This document shows, piece after piece, positions 1 through 5,924 of a stretch of 7,396 bases of DNA. The position numbers and the translations under genes were made by a program. The DNA comes from Polaromonas sp. GTDB lineage: Bacteria; Pseudomonadota; Gammaproteobacteria; Burkholderiales; Burkholderiaceae_C. The number at the start of each line of letters is the position of its first letter. Position 1 is the stretch's first letter. The notes under the pieces were generated by a model. The model was not told the origin of the DNA and made no database searches. It saw nothing but the letters and a program-made list of their open reading frames with translations. The stretch spans positions 1 to 7,396 of the forward strand of contig JAQGMN010000055.1 in NCBI GenBank assembly GCA_028292345.1, read 5' to 3'.

Positions 1-443
1 TTGGCCAATGCCTGGCTTTGCGCGGCTTCGATCTGCCAGACAATCAGGTTGACGGCCCGTGTCAGCTTCGTTTCAATGCCTTTCCACCAGACCGGCGTGC
101 TGCTGGAAAAGCTGATGACCGTCACCCGCTCGGCCCGGCCGGCGGCGCGCATCAGGCGCTTGTCGTCGGGCTGGCCGACGTCGATCCAGTGCAGCACCGC
201 GTCGGTGTAGTCCTTGTGCCAGAGCGCCGGCTCGTCCACGTCCCACAGGTCCTTGGCGAATTCCAGGTTGCCGCGCTTGTCGTCGCCCTGCACGTTCAGC
301 GCGAAGGCCAGCAGCCGGATCATCATGCGCTCGTCGGTTTCCGACGGGTGGCGGGCAATGATGACGTTGTGGTCGCCATAAATGCCGCGGTCCATGTCGG
401 CGATCTGCAGTTGGGCTTTGTGAATGGTGGCTTTGATGGCCAT
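1..443 (-). CDS. yaeQ: YaeQ family protein (3' end cut by window edge)
   Basis: The first 147 residues of a YaeQ-family protein are present; the family is usually about 180 residues, so the last ~35 lie off the left edge. The family signature is clear: MAIKATIHKAQLQIADMDR at the N-terminus, ARHPSETDERMMIRLLAFAL at residues 30-49, DEPALW at 70-75 and WIDVGQPDDKRLMRAA at 86-101. These acidic and basic clusters are the parts that in this family form a fold related to PD-(D/E)XK nucleases. Nuclease activity is not established, and the E. coli member is known mainly as a suppressor linked to RfaH-dependent haemolysin expression. The ATG at 443 is chosen because the conserved N-terminus begins there; only a weak GAGA lies upstream. 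The gene follows hemN on the same strand after 103 bp, so read-through from hemN is possible. The family call is firm; the molecular role is unknown. Confidence 0.92.
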   Translation of the reverse strand, partial: MAIKATIHKAQLQIADMDRGIYGDHNVIIARHPSETDERMMIRLLAFALNVQGDDKRGNLEFAKDLWDVDEPALWHKDYTDAVLHWIDVGQPDDKRLMRAAGRAERVTVISFSSSTPVWWKGIETKLTRAVNLIVWQIEAAQSQALA

Positions 444-468
444 GGGAATCGTTCTCGGGTGGCAACGC

Positions 469-492
469 CCGGCTTGCCTGGCAGGCAGCCGG
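469..492. other. Inverted repeat between hemN and yaeQ
   Basis: Arms CCGGCT+GCCT and AGGC+AGCCGG pair over 10 bp with one bulged T and a GGC loop. It sits in the 103-bp gap between the hemN stop and the yaeQ start, about 26 nt before yaeQ. No U-run follows on the minus strand, so it is not a canonical intrinsic terminator for hemN. It could be an attenuator-like or mRNA-end hairpin. Function is not known. Confidence 0.4.
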
Positions 493-546
493 AAGCTTTT
501 GCGTTAAACCGCCTATTGGAACAGCCTTTTTGCCCCCGGGCAGCGA

Positions 547-1938
547 TCAGATCAGTTTGGAATAGGCTGCGGTGGTGGGCTGCATCAGGTACTTGTCGAA
601 CACCATGCCGCTGGCGCGCACGAACATCCGCCCCTTGGGCGTGACGCGGATCGCCTGCGCGTCGATGGCGATGAGTCCGGCTTCTTCATACGGCTGGAGC
701 AGCGCCAGCTCGTGCGCGAAATACGTGCCGAAGTCGATGCCGTGGGTGCGGTTGACCGTCTCGAACTCCACCGGCGCGCTGCACATCAGCGTCATGATGA
801 TCTCGCGCCTGAGCACGTCGTCCGCGCTGAGCGCAAAGCCCTTTTCAAGCGGCAGCCGGTCCTGGTCGAGCCGCTCGTAGTAGGCATTGACGGTGCGCAC
901 CGACTGGCTGTAGGAGTTGCCGACCTTGCTGATGGCCGACACGCCAAAGCCGACAAGATCGCATTCGGCCCGGGTGGTGTAGCCCTGGAAATTGCGGTGC
1001 AGGCTCTTGTTCAGGCGCGCCTGGTTCAGCTCGTCGCCGGGCTTGGAAAAATGGTCGAGCCCGATGTACACATAGCCGGCATCGAGCAGGCGCCGCATCG
1101 ACATCATGAAAATCTGCAGCCTTTCTTCAGCCGACGGCAGGTCGCTGTCGTTGATCAGCCGCTGGGCCTTGAAGCGCTGGGGCAGGTGGGCATAGTTGTA
1201 CAGCGCGATGCGGTCGGGCGCGATGCGGATCAGGCTGTCCAGCGTGTGGCCGAAGCTGGCCAGCGTCTGTTTGGGCAGGCCGTAGATCAGGTCGGCATTG
1301 ACCGACTCGAAGCCGGCCATGCGGCTGTCCAGTACGGCCTTTTCGACCATTTCAAGCGGCTGGATGCGGTTCACCGCCTGCTGCACCGCCGCATCGAAAT
1401 CCTGCACGCCAAAGCTGTTGCGGTTGAAGCCCAGAGCGGCCAGCATCGCCAGCGTGCCGTCGCCGACGGTGCGCGGGTCGATCTCCACGCCGAGTTCGGC
1501 GCCTGGCGCGAAGTCGAAATGCCGGCGCAGCATGGCCATCAGCTCGCCGAGCTCGACGGCGCTGAAGAACGTCGGCGTGCCGCCGCCCAGGTGCAGCTGC
1601 ACCGCCTTGCGGTCGGGGCCGATCTGCGCGGCGACCAGCGCCATTTCCCTGTCGAGGTAGCGCAGGTATTGGGCCACCCGGCCATGCTCTTTCGTGATGA
1701 TCTTGTTGCAGGCGCAGAAGTAGCACAGCGATTCGCAAAACGGCAGGTGCACATAGATCGACAGCGGCGGATTGCCGGGCTTGCCGGCGCGCTGCGCCAG
1801 GTGGCCCTGGTACGACTGCTCGGTGAAACCGGCGTGGAACCGGTCGGCGGTCGGGTAGGAGGTGTAGCGCGGCCCGAGCTTGTCGAACCTGCGGATCAGT
1901 TCCTCGGACAGTTCAATATCGGGCAGGGCAGAAGTCAT
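547..1938 (-). CDS. hemN: Oxygen-independent coproporphyrinogen III dehydrogenase (radical SAM)
   Basis: HemN uses two S-adenosylmethionines to decarboxylate two propionates of coproporphyrinogen III, giving protoporphyrinogen IX; it is the anaerobic route in heme synthesis and acts in the cytoplasm. The 463-residue product is close to the usual ~457. The radical-SAM cluster motif CX3CX2CXC is intact (C68, C72, C75, C77), with the HemN-specific extra cysteine after the canonical three. Y62 precedes it, GGGTP at 118-122 is the SAM-binding loop, and GLDHFSKPGDEL and VGFGVSAIS are family blocks that separate true HemN from HemW-like relatives. A C-terminal HemN domain follows (LRREIIMTLMC region). 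The ATG at 1938 gives the typical N-terminus; a GTG at 1998 in frame would add 20 atypical residues and has no better ribosome site. The SD is weak (GGA). In many bacteria hemN is under FNR/ANR control, but I found no convincing TTGAT-N4-ATCAA site upstream. Confidence 0.97.
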   Translation of the reverse strand: MTSALPDIELSEELIRRFDKLGPRYTSYPTADRFHAGFTEQSYQGHLAQRAGKPGNPPLSIYVHLPFCESLCYFCACNKIITKEHGRVAQYLRYLDREMALVAAQIGPDRKAVQLHLGGGTPTFFSAVELGELMAMLRRHFDFAPGAELGVEIDPRTVGDGTLAMLAALGFNRNSFGVQDFDAAVQQAVNRIQPLEMVEKAVLDSRMAGFESVNADLIYGLPKQTLASFGHTLDSLIRIAPDRIALYNYAHLPQRFKAQRLINDSDLPSAEERLQIFMMSMRRLLDAGYVYIGLDHFSKPGDELNQARLNKSLHRNFQGYTTRAECDLVGFGVSAISKVGNSYSQSVRTVNAYYERLDQDRLPLEKGFALSADDVLRREIIMTLMCSAPVEFETVNRTHGIDFGTYFAHELALLQPYEEAGLIAIDAQAIRVTPKGRMFVRASGMVFDKYLMQPTTAAYSKLI

Positions 1939-2229
1939 GGAAAGTCCAGGCAAAAAGGGGTGGGCTGATTTTGTCGCAAATTGGAACGCTTTTTGCACCC
2001 GGCGCCGTTTGCGTCAAGCTGGGGGCGCCGGCCCGGGGTCTTGCCAGAGGCGCCTTATTTTTACAGGCAGGAAATGATTGTTTGCAAAATTCACCTTATC
2101 CTACGCCGCGCCGGCTGCCTAGCTGTTACAACCAAGCCATGCGGCCGGCAAAGCCCCTGCGGGCGGCTGGCCAGGCCAATGCCGCCAGACTGGGGCGACC
2201 CTCAATTGATCATCAGGAAGGAAAAAAAC
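1939..2229. other. Divergent intergenic region hemN / DUF427 gene
   Basis: This 291-bp spacer must carry the promoters of hemN (leftward) and the DUF427 gene (rightward). I find no gene in it. The middle (about 2052-2100) is AT-richer than its surroundings. On the minus strand TTGCAA (2087-2082) and TGTAAA (2065-2060), 16 nt apart, are a weak candidate promoter for hemN that would give a leader of more than 100 nt. A GC-rich inverted repeat lies at 1999-2031. Near the right end, TTGATCATCA (2207-2216) resembles a half FNR site but lacks the proper second half. A strong ribosome site AGGAAGG is at 2215-2221. No promoter here is certain. Confidence 0.45.
1999..2031. other. GC-rich inverted repeat in hemN upstream region
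   Basis: CCGGCGCC at 1999-2006 is the exact reverse complement of GGCGCCGG at 2024-2031, with a 17-nt spacer. If the hemN transcript starts further upstream this would form a strong 8-bp hairpin about 60-90 nt before the hemN start codon. TTGACG, a possible -35 element on the minus strand, lies inside the loop, so the arms could instead flank a promoter. No matching -10 is convincing. Confidence 0.35.
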
Positions 2230-2511
2230 ATGAAGGCCATCTGGAAGGACGCGGTCATTGCCCAAAGCGACACCACCGTGGTGCTCGAAGGCAACCACTA
2301 TTTCCCCGAAAGCTCGCTGAACCGCGACCATGTGACGTTCAGCAACCACCACACCATGTGCTCGTGGAAAGGCCAGGCGAGCTATTACTCGCTGCTGGTC
2401 AACGGCGAAATGAACACCGATGCCGCCTGGTACTACCCCGATCCCAAGCCCGAAGCCGACAATATCAGGGGACATGTCGCCTTCTGGAAGGGCGTGCGGA
2501 TTGAACCCTGA
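2230..2511 (+). CDS. DUF427 (NTP_transf_9-type) domain protein
   Basis: This is a 93-residue, single-domain cytoplasmic protein of the DUF427 family. The typical order of blocks is present: MKAIWKDAVIAQSDTTVVLEG, then YFPESSL (24-30), HTMCSWKGQASYYSL (41-55), DAAWYYPDPKPEAD (64-77) and GHVAFWKGVRIE (81-92). There is no signal peptide or membrane segment. The family fold is a small beta-barrel-like domain. Its Pfam name implies nucleotidyl transfer, but I know of no demonstrated activity. The ATG at 2230 is fixed by a strong SD, AGGAAGG at 2215-2221, 8 nt upstream. The uspA-like gene follows after 72 bp, so co-transcription is plausible. The family assignment is confident and the function is unknown. 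Confidence 0.92.
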   Translation: MKAIWKDAVIAQSDTTVVLEGNHYFPESSLNRDHVTFSNHHTMCSWKGQASYYSLLVNGEMNTDAAWYYPDPKPEADNIRGHVAFWKGVRIEP

Positions 2512-2520
2512 TCCCGTGCA

Positions 2521-2540
2521 TTGCGCGCCGTTGCGCGCCG
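2521..2540 (+). repeat. Tandem 10-bp duplication TTGCGCGCCG x2 before uspA-like gene
   Basis: TTGCGCGCCG occurs twice in perfect tandem. Because GCGCGC is self-complementary, the two copies can also fold as a GCGCGC-CGTT-GCGCGC hairpin (2523-2538). A T6 run follows at 2557-2562, about 19 nt after the hairpin, which is too far for a standard intrinsic terminator. It lies between the DUF427 stop and the next ribosome site. Confidence 0.6.
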
Positions 2541-2583
2541 GGCCGGGCCACTGAACTTTTTTCCAAGTCAAGGAACTGGCCGC

Positions 2584-3021
2584 ATGTTCAAGCACATTCT
2601 TGTCCCGGTTGACGGCTCGCCCTCCTCCCTTCAGGCCGTGGACAAGGCGCGGGCGATTGCGTGCGCATTCAGGAGTTCGGTGACGCTCATTTATGTCATC
2701 GACCCGTATGCCTTCACCGGCATGGGCGCTGACTTTTCGTATGGCCAGTCCGAATACCTGCATGCCGCCACGCTGGAGGCGAACGAAGCCATCGGCGCGG
2801 CCCGGCAGGTCTTTGAAGCGCAGGGAATGCTCGTCAACGGCTCTGTCGTGGAAGGCCATTCGGTCTACCAGGCCATCCTGGAAGCCGCCGAAACCCTGGA
2901 TGCCGACCTGGTGGTGATGGGTTCGCAGGGGCGCCGGGGCCTGGAAAAACTGGTGCTTGGCAGTGTCACGGCCCAGGTGTTGTCGCATGCGCATCTGCCC
3001 GTGCTGGTGGTGCGCAACTGA
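2584..3021 (+). CDS. Universal stress protein, UspA family, ATP-binding type
   Basis: A 145-residue single Usp domain, the usual length. It opens with FKHILVPVDGSPSS, where D10 is the conserved aspartate of the first strand that contacts the nucleotide. The second strand reads SSVTLIYVID (31-40). The ATP-binding motif G-2x-G-9x-G-S is complete: G113, G116, G126, S127 in MGSQGRRGLEKLVLGS. It ends with the standard HLPVLVVRN strand. This places it with the ATP-binding (MJ0577-like) class rather than the non-binding E. coli UspA type. These soluble proteins usually dimerise and are induced by starvation, hypoxia or other stress. The ATG at 2584 is preceded by AAGGA at 2570-2574. An upstream in-frame TTG at 2521 would add 21 atypical residues and overlap the tandem repeat, so it is rejected. 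ppk2, which also handles nucleotides, lies two genes downstream. Confidence 0.96.
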   Translation: MFKHILVPVDGSPSSLQAVDKARAIACAFRSSVTLIYVIDPYAFTGMGADFSYGQSEYLHAATLEANEAIGAARQVFEAQGMLVNGSVVEGHSVYQAILEAAETLDADLVVMGSQGRRGLEKLVLGSVTAQVLSHAHLPVLVVRN

Positions 3022-3039
3022 GCCGCCCGGATTTTTTTT
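3006..3039 (+). terminator. Possible weak intrinsic terminator at end of uspA-like gene
   Basis: GGTGG (3006-3010) can pair with CCGCC (3023-3027), with one G-U, around a 12-nt loop that includes the stop codon. CGGA and then a T8 run (3032-3039) follow. The stem is short, so termination would be partial at best. The T-rich stretch might instead serve as a promoter or leader for the next gene. Confidence 0.28.
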
Positions 3040-3061
3040 GCTTTTTTAAAAAGGGGTTGAC

Positions 3062-3301
3062 ATGGAATTGATGAATCACGATCTGGCGCACGAGTTTCCC
3101 GAGTACCTGGAAAAAATGAAGCAGCTCAAGGCTTCGGACGCGCATTTTTCAACCCTTTGCGAACACTACGACAGCGACAACCACACCATCACCCAGTACG
3201 AGCAGGGCAAGACGGCCATGGCCGAGGACGCGCTGGAAGTGCTGAAGAAAAAACGGCTCGAACGCAAGGACGAGATCTACCAGATCCTGAAGGCCGGCTG
3301 A
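3062..3301 (+). CDS. YdcH/DUF465 family small helical protein
   Basis: A 79-residue protein, close to the ~74 residues of E. coli YdcH. It shows the DUF465 pattern: EFPEYLEKMKQLKASDAHFS, then LCEHYDSDNHTITQYEQG, then LKKKRLERKDEIYQILK. It is charged, has no signal or membrane segment, and is predicted by eye to be two long helices forming a hairpin or coiled coil (about residues 8-45 and 55-77). No biochemical function is established for the family. The start at 3062 has AGGGG at 3052-3056, 5 nt upstream. A second ATG at 3071 would be 14 nt from it and is less likely. It is 40 bp downstream of the uspA-like gene, so the two may share a transcript. Confidence 0.9.
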   Translation: MELMNHDLAHEFPEYLEKMKQLKASDAHFSTLCEHYDSDNHTITQYEQGKTAMAEDALEVLKKKRLERKDEIYQILKAG

Positions 3302-3312
3302 CACGCTGCCGG

Positions 3313-3334
3313 CCTGTTTTGGGCATCAAACAGG
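3313..3334 (+). terminator. Hairpin just after ydcH-like gene, no U-tail
   Basis: CCTGTTT (3313-3319) and AAACAGG (3328-3334) form a perfect 7-bp stem with an 8-nt loop, 11 bp after the ydcH stop. GGCC outside both arms could extend it with a small bulge. The placement suggests a transcript-end structure, but no T-run follows on the plus strand, so it may act only as an mRNA-stabilising hairpin. Confidence 0.35.
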
Positions 3335-3363
3335 GGCCTGGCGCAGGCTGGTCAAGCGCGAGG

Positions 3364-3391
3364 CGCTATGAAAAAAATAGCGTAATGACGC
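3364..3391. repeat. ATAGC-arm palindrome plus adjacent short hairpin
   Basis: CGCTAT (3364-3369) and ATAGCG (3377-3382) are inverted around a 7-nt A-rich loop. A second small hairpin overlaps it: GCGT (3380-3383) with ACGC (3388-3391). The left flank, GCGCAGGCTGGTCAAGCGCG (3341-3360), and the A-rich centre resemble dispersed short palindromic repeats that I associate with Comamonadaceae genomes. A second ATAGC-arm palindrome is at 6582-6598. The repeat-family assignment is from memory, not from a search. Confidence 0.55.
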
Positions 3392-3508
3392 TGAAGCACC
3401 CCGGGCCCATCTTTTGCGCAGGGGTTTTTTGTGATTTTTTCATCAAACTGAAACAACGCATCGCTACGCTGGCAAGTCCCATCAATTTGCAGTGTTCCGG
3501 AGTGCGCC

Positions 3509-4426
3509 ATGAATTCAATTGACGAAGAGGTGATGCGGCGAATCCGCCACGACCTGATCGACAGCTATGACGAAGAGCTGGAGATGGAGCTTGAAGACCG
3601 GGCCGTGGCCCAGCTGACCGGCGAGGAGGCCGGCGGTTCAGGCGCGCAGGACCGGGAGCGCCGCCGCCAGTATTTCCGCGAGCTGTTTCGGCTGCAGGGC
3701 GAACTCGTCAAGCTGCAGGACTGGGTGATTGCCACCGGCCACAAGGTGGTCATCCTGTTTGAAGGGCGCGATGCCGCCGGCAAGGGCGGCGTCATCAAGC
3801 GCATCACCCAGCGCCTGAATCCCCGCGTCTGCCGGGTCGCCGCGCTGCCCGCCCCCAGCGACCGCGAGCGCACCCAGTGGTACTTTCAGCGCTATGTGGC
3901 GCATCTGCCGGCCGCCGGTGAAATGGTGCTGTTCGACCGCAGCTGGTACAACCGCGCCGGCGTGGAACGCGTCATGGGCTTTTGCACCGATGCGCAGTAC
4001 GAGGAGTTTTTTCGCACCGTGCCGGAATTTGAAAAGATGCTGGTGCGCTCGGGCGTGCAGATCATCAAGTACTGGTTTTCGATTTCCGACGACGAGCAGA
4101 ACCTGCGCTTCCTCGGCCGCATCCACGACCCGCTCAAGCAGTGGAAGCTCAGCCCGATGGACCTGGAGTCGCGCCGCCGCTGGGAGGAGTACACCCGGGC
4201 CAAGGAAGTCATGCTGGAGCGCACGCACATTGCCGAGGCGCCGTGGTGGGTGGTGCAGGCCGACGACAAGAAAAAGGCCAGGCTGAACTGCATTCACCAC
4301 CTGCTGGCGCAAATGCCCTACCAGGAAACCGAGCATCCGCCGGTGGTGCTGCCCGAGCGGGTCCGCCACGACGACTATGTGCGCCAGCCGGTGCCGCTGG
4401 ACATCGTGGTGCCCGAGGTGTATTGA
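3509..4426 (+). CDS. ppk2: Polyphosphate kinase 2 (class I-like, single domain)
   Basis: PPK2 reversibly transfers phosphate between inorganic polyphosphate and nucleoside diphosphates, mostly regenerating GTP or ATP from polyphosphate, in the cytoplasm. The 305-residue product has one PPK2 domain. An acidic helical N-terminus (DEELEMELEDR, 21-31) precedes the core. FRELFRLQGELVKLQDW (56-72) leads into strand 1. The Walker A loop is GRDAAGKGG (86-94, K92). ITQRLNPRVCRVAALPAPSDRE (99-120) follows. The Walker B segment is LFDRSWYNRAGVE (141-153), with D143 and R149. KYWFSIS...EQ and DPLKQWKLSPMDLESRRRW (207-225) form the lid and C-terminal family blocks. All expected catalytic motifs are intact. 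It resembles class I enzymes of the Pseudomonas type; class I members usually favour NDP phosphorylation, but specificity is inferred. GGAG at 3499-3502 supports the ATG at 3509. A 207-bp leader precedes it and no Pho box was seen. Confidence 0.97.
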   Translation: MNSIDEEVMRRIRHDLIDSYDEELEMELEDRAVAQLTGEEAGGSGAQDRERRRQYFRELFRLQGELVKLQDWVIATGHKVVILFEGRDAAGKGGVIKRITQRLNPRVCRVAALPAPSDRERTQWYFQRYVAHLPAAGEMVLFDRSWYNRAGVERVMGFCTDAQYEEFFRTVPEFEKMLVRSGVQIIKYWFSISDDEQNLRFLGRIHDPLKQWKLSPMDLESRRRWEEYTRAKEVMLERTHIAEAPWWVVQADDKKKARLNCIHHLLAQMPYQETEHPPVVLPERVRHDDYVRQPVPLDIVVPEVY

Positions 4427-4433
4427 CCGGTGT

Positions 4434-5192
4434 TCAGTCCCGGACGTCGGCGACCGGCTGCGCGCCAAAGTCGGGCCGCGCCAGGCAGGCGAGCACGCGC
4501 CGCGCGGCCTCTTCGGGCGAGGTCAGCTGTCCGCCCGTCTTGAGCCGCTCGAAGCTGTCCCGGTCGGGAAAGGCGGCCTGATCGGCGCTGCGCAACTGAA
4601 GCTGCATGCCGGTGTCGATCACACCGGGGGCGAGCGAACAGATTTTTGCGCCACCGGGCTTGAGGGCTTCCTCCAGCGCCACGCAGCGGCTGAAATGGTC
4701 CATGCCGGCCTTGGCCGCGCAATAGGCCGCCTGCGACGCCATCGGCCTTCGGCCCAGGCCCGACGAGATGTTGAGCACCCTGCGCTCGGCCTTCCAGCCT
4801 TCGGTGGCGCGCAGGAAGGCGGACGTCAGCAGCATGGGCGCTTCCAGCCCGACGCGCAGGGCCTGCGCCAGGTCGGCCGGATCGGCCTGGCTCAGCGGTC
4901 CGATGCGGGCAATGACGCCGGCGTTGTTGATCAGCGTGGCGCTGCGCCAGTCGTGGCTGGACTGTTCGCCCAGCCAGGCTTCAAGGCGCGGGCCGAGCGC
5001 GCTGCTGTCGGCCAGGTCGTGGCACCACTGGTGCAAGGTGGCGCCGGCCGCCTGCGCATGCTGCGCCAGCGCGGATTGTTCGGTGCGCGAGATGCACAGC
5101 AGCGTGTGGCCAGGTGCGAGCAACTGGCGCGCCATCGCCAGGCCCATGCCGCGCGATGCGCCGGTCAGGATGAAAAGGTGGGAAGTCGTCAT
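4434..5192 (-). CDS. Short-chain dehydrogenase/reductase (SDR), classical type
   Basis: A 252-residue NAD(P)H-dependent oxidoreductase of the classical SDR family. The Rossmann cofactor motif TGASRGMG is at residues 10-17. ISR after strand 2 (about 35-37) hints at NADP preference. NNAG is at 89-92, the catalytic serine lies in NISSG (S144), and YCAAK supplies Y157 and K161, with the expected 13-residue Ser-Tyr spacing. LAPGVIDTGMQ is the usual post-active-site PG segment. The substrate cannot be told from sequence; the overall look is of the sepiapterin/benzil reductase-like group. The ATG at 5192 places strand 1 at the usual distance. In-frame ATGs at 5201 and 5228 also exist, and the one at 5228 has a slightly better SD (AGGG, 7 nt), so the true start is uncertain. 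It follows rluA by 54 bp on the same strand and ends 7 bp from the convergent ppk2 stop. Confidence 0.92.
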   Translation of the reverse strand: MTTSHLFILTGASRGMGLAMARQLLAPGHTLLCISRTEQSALAQHAQAAGATLHQWCHDLADSSALGPRLEAWLGEQSSHDWRSATLINNAGVIARIGPLSQADPADLAQALRVGLEAPMLLTSAFLRATEGWKAERRVLNISSGLGRRPMASQAAYCAAKAGMDHFSRCVALEEALKPGGAKICSLAPGVIDTGMQLQLRSADQAAFPDRDSFERLKTGGQLTSPEEAARRVLACLARPDFGAQPVADVRD

Positions 5193-5246
5193 GCAGTGCA
5201 TGGTAGCGCCAGGCGTTCCGGCGCGCATGCGCGAACCCTGGAGCGG

Positions 5247-5924
5247 TCAAAAATCGGGCAGGCTTTCAAATAACAGCGGAGCACCGGTTGCCGGATGGAC
5301 CAGGCGCAGGGCGCAGGCATGCAGCAGCAGGCGCGGCGACCGGGCGCGCACCGCTTCGGGCGCATACAGCGCATCGCCCAGGATCGGATGGCCCAGCGCC
5401 AGCAGATGCACGCGCAGCTGGTGCGAGCGGCCGGTGACCGGCTCCAGCTCGACGCGCGTTCGGTCAGCCGCATCATCGAAGGCGATGCTGCGCCAGCGCG
5501 TCTGGCTGGGCTTGCCGCCGGCGGCATCGATGATGCGCAGCGGGCGGCGCGGCCAGTCCACCGCGATCGGCAGGTCGATCAGGCCCCAGCCTTGCGGTTC
5601 CAGCGTGGATTCCAGCCGGCCATCGACGACTGCCAGATAACGCTTGTGGACTTCGCGCCGCTCGAACTGGCTGTTCAGGGCGCGCTGCATGGCGGCGCCG
5701 CGCGCCATGAGCATCAGGCCCGATGTGGCCATGTCGAGCCGGTGAACGACCAGCGCGTCAGGATAGAAGGATTGCACCCGTCGGCTCAGGCAGTCCTGCT
5801 TGTCCTCGCCGCGCCCGGGCACGGACAGCAGGCCGGCGGGCTTGTCCAGCACCAGCAGGCTGTCGTCGGCATGGAGGATCTGCAAAGGCGTGCCGGTCTG
5901 CGCGCCTTCCCTGACAGAATTCAA
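5247..5924 (-). CDS. rluA: RluA-family pseudouridine synthase
   Basis: A 225-residue pseudouridine synthase, close to E. coli RluA (219 residues), which isomerises uridines in 23S rRNA and in some tRNAs. The catalytic motif HRLDMATSG is at 61-69, with D64 the nucleophile at the same number as in E. coli. Flanking blocks match RluA itself rather than RluC/D: LVLDKPAGLLSVPGRGEDK (24-42), a DLPIAVDWPRRP segment, GKPSQTRW and TGRSHQLRVHLLALGHPILGD. There is no S4 domain, as expected for RluA. No ATG or GTG start occurs upstream of the conserved domain in this frame. The best start is TTG at 5924, whose last two bases belong to the TGA stop of the upstream VF530-family gene (TTGA overlap). Translation probably depends on coupling, since the preceding bases are C-rich with no SD. 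Substrate specificity for 23S U746/tRNA U32 is inferred from homology. Confidence 0.93.
   Translation of the reverse strand: MNSVREGAQTGTPLQILHADDSLLVLDKPAGLLSVPGRGEDKQDCLSRRVQSFYPDALVVHRLDMATSGLMLMARGAAMQRALNSQFERREVHKRYLAVVDGRLESTLEPQGWGLIDLPIAVDWPRRPLRIIDAAGGKPSQTRWRSIAFDDAADRTRVELEPVTGRSHQLRVHLLALGHPILGDALYAPEAVRARSPRLLLHACALRLVHPATGAPLLFESLPDF

Noticed and set aside
712..1968. 418-codon open frame on the plus strand inside hemN
   Set aside because: It lies fully antisense to a complete, motif-perfect hemN. Long antisense frames are common in GC-rich DNA, and the product is His/Arg/Ala/Val-rich without any recognisable domain.
2205..2216. TTGATCATCA as an FNR or other operator before the DUF427 gene
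   Set aside because: Only one FNR half-site is present. The overlapping short palindromes (TCAATTGA, TGATCA) are too short to mean much and abut the ribosome site.
2119..2994. 291-codon minus-strand frame across the DUF427 and uspA-like genes
   Set aside because: It spans two well-supported genes and their spacer, shows no domain, and has the low-complexity composition typical of a shadow frame.
3430..3446. FNR/CRP-like site before ppk2 (GTGAT...ATCAA)
   Set aside because: The arms are separated by 6 nt rather than the 4 nt of FNR sites. Only the left half fits a CRP site (TGTGA). It is more likely a chance pattern in a T-rich leader.
3638..4468. 276-codon minus-strand frame opposite ppk2
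   Set aside because: ppk2 has all family motifs on the plus strand; the antisense product has no recognisable features.
4377..5273. 298-codon plus-strand frame opposite the SDR gene
   Set aside because: The SDR on the minus strand has an intact cofactor and active site; this frame is its shadow and is arginine/glycine/alanine-rich.
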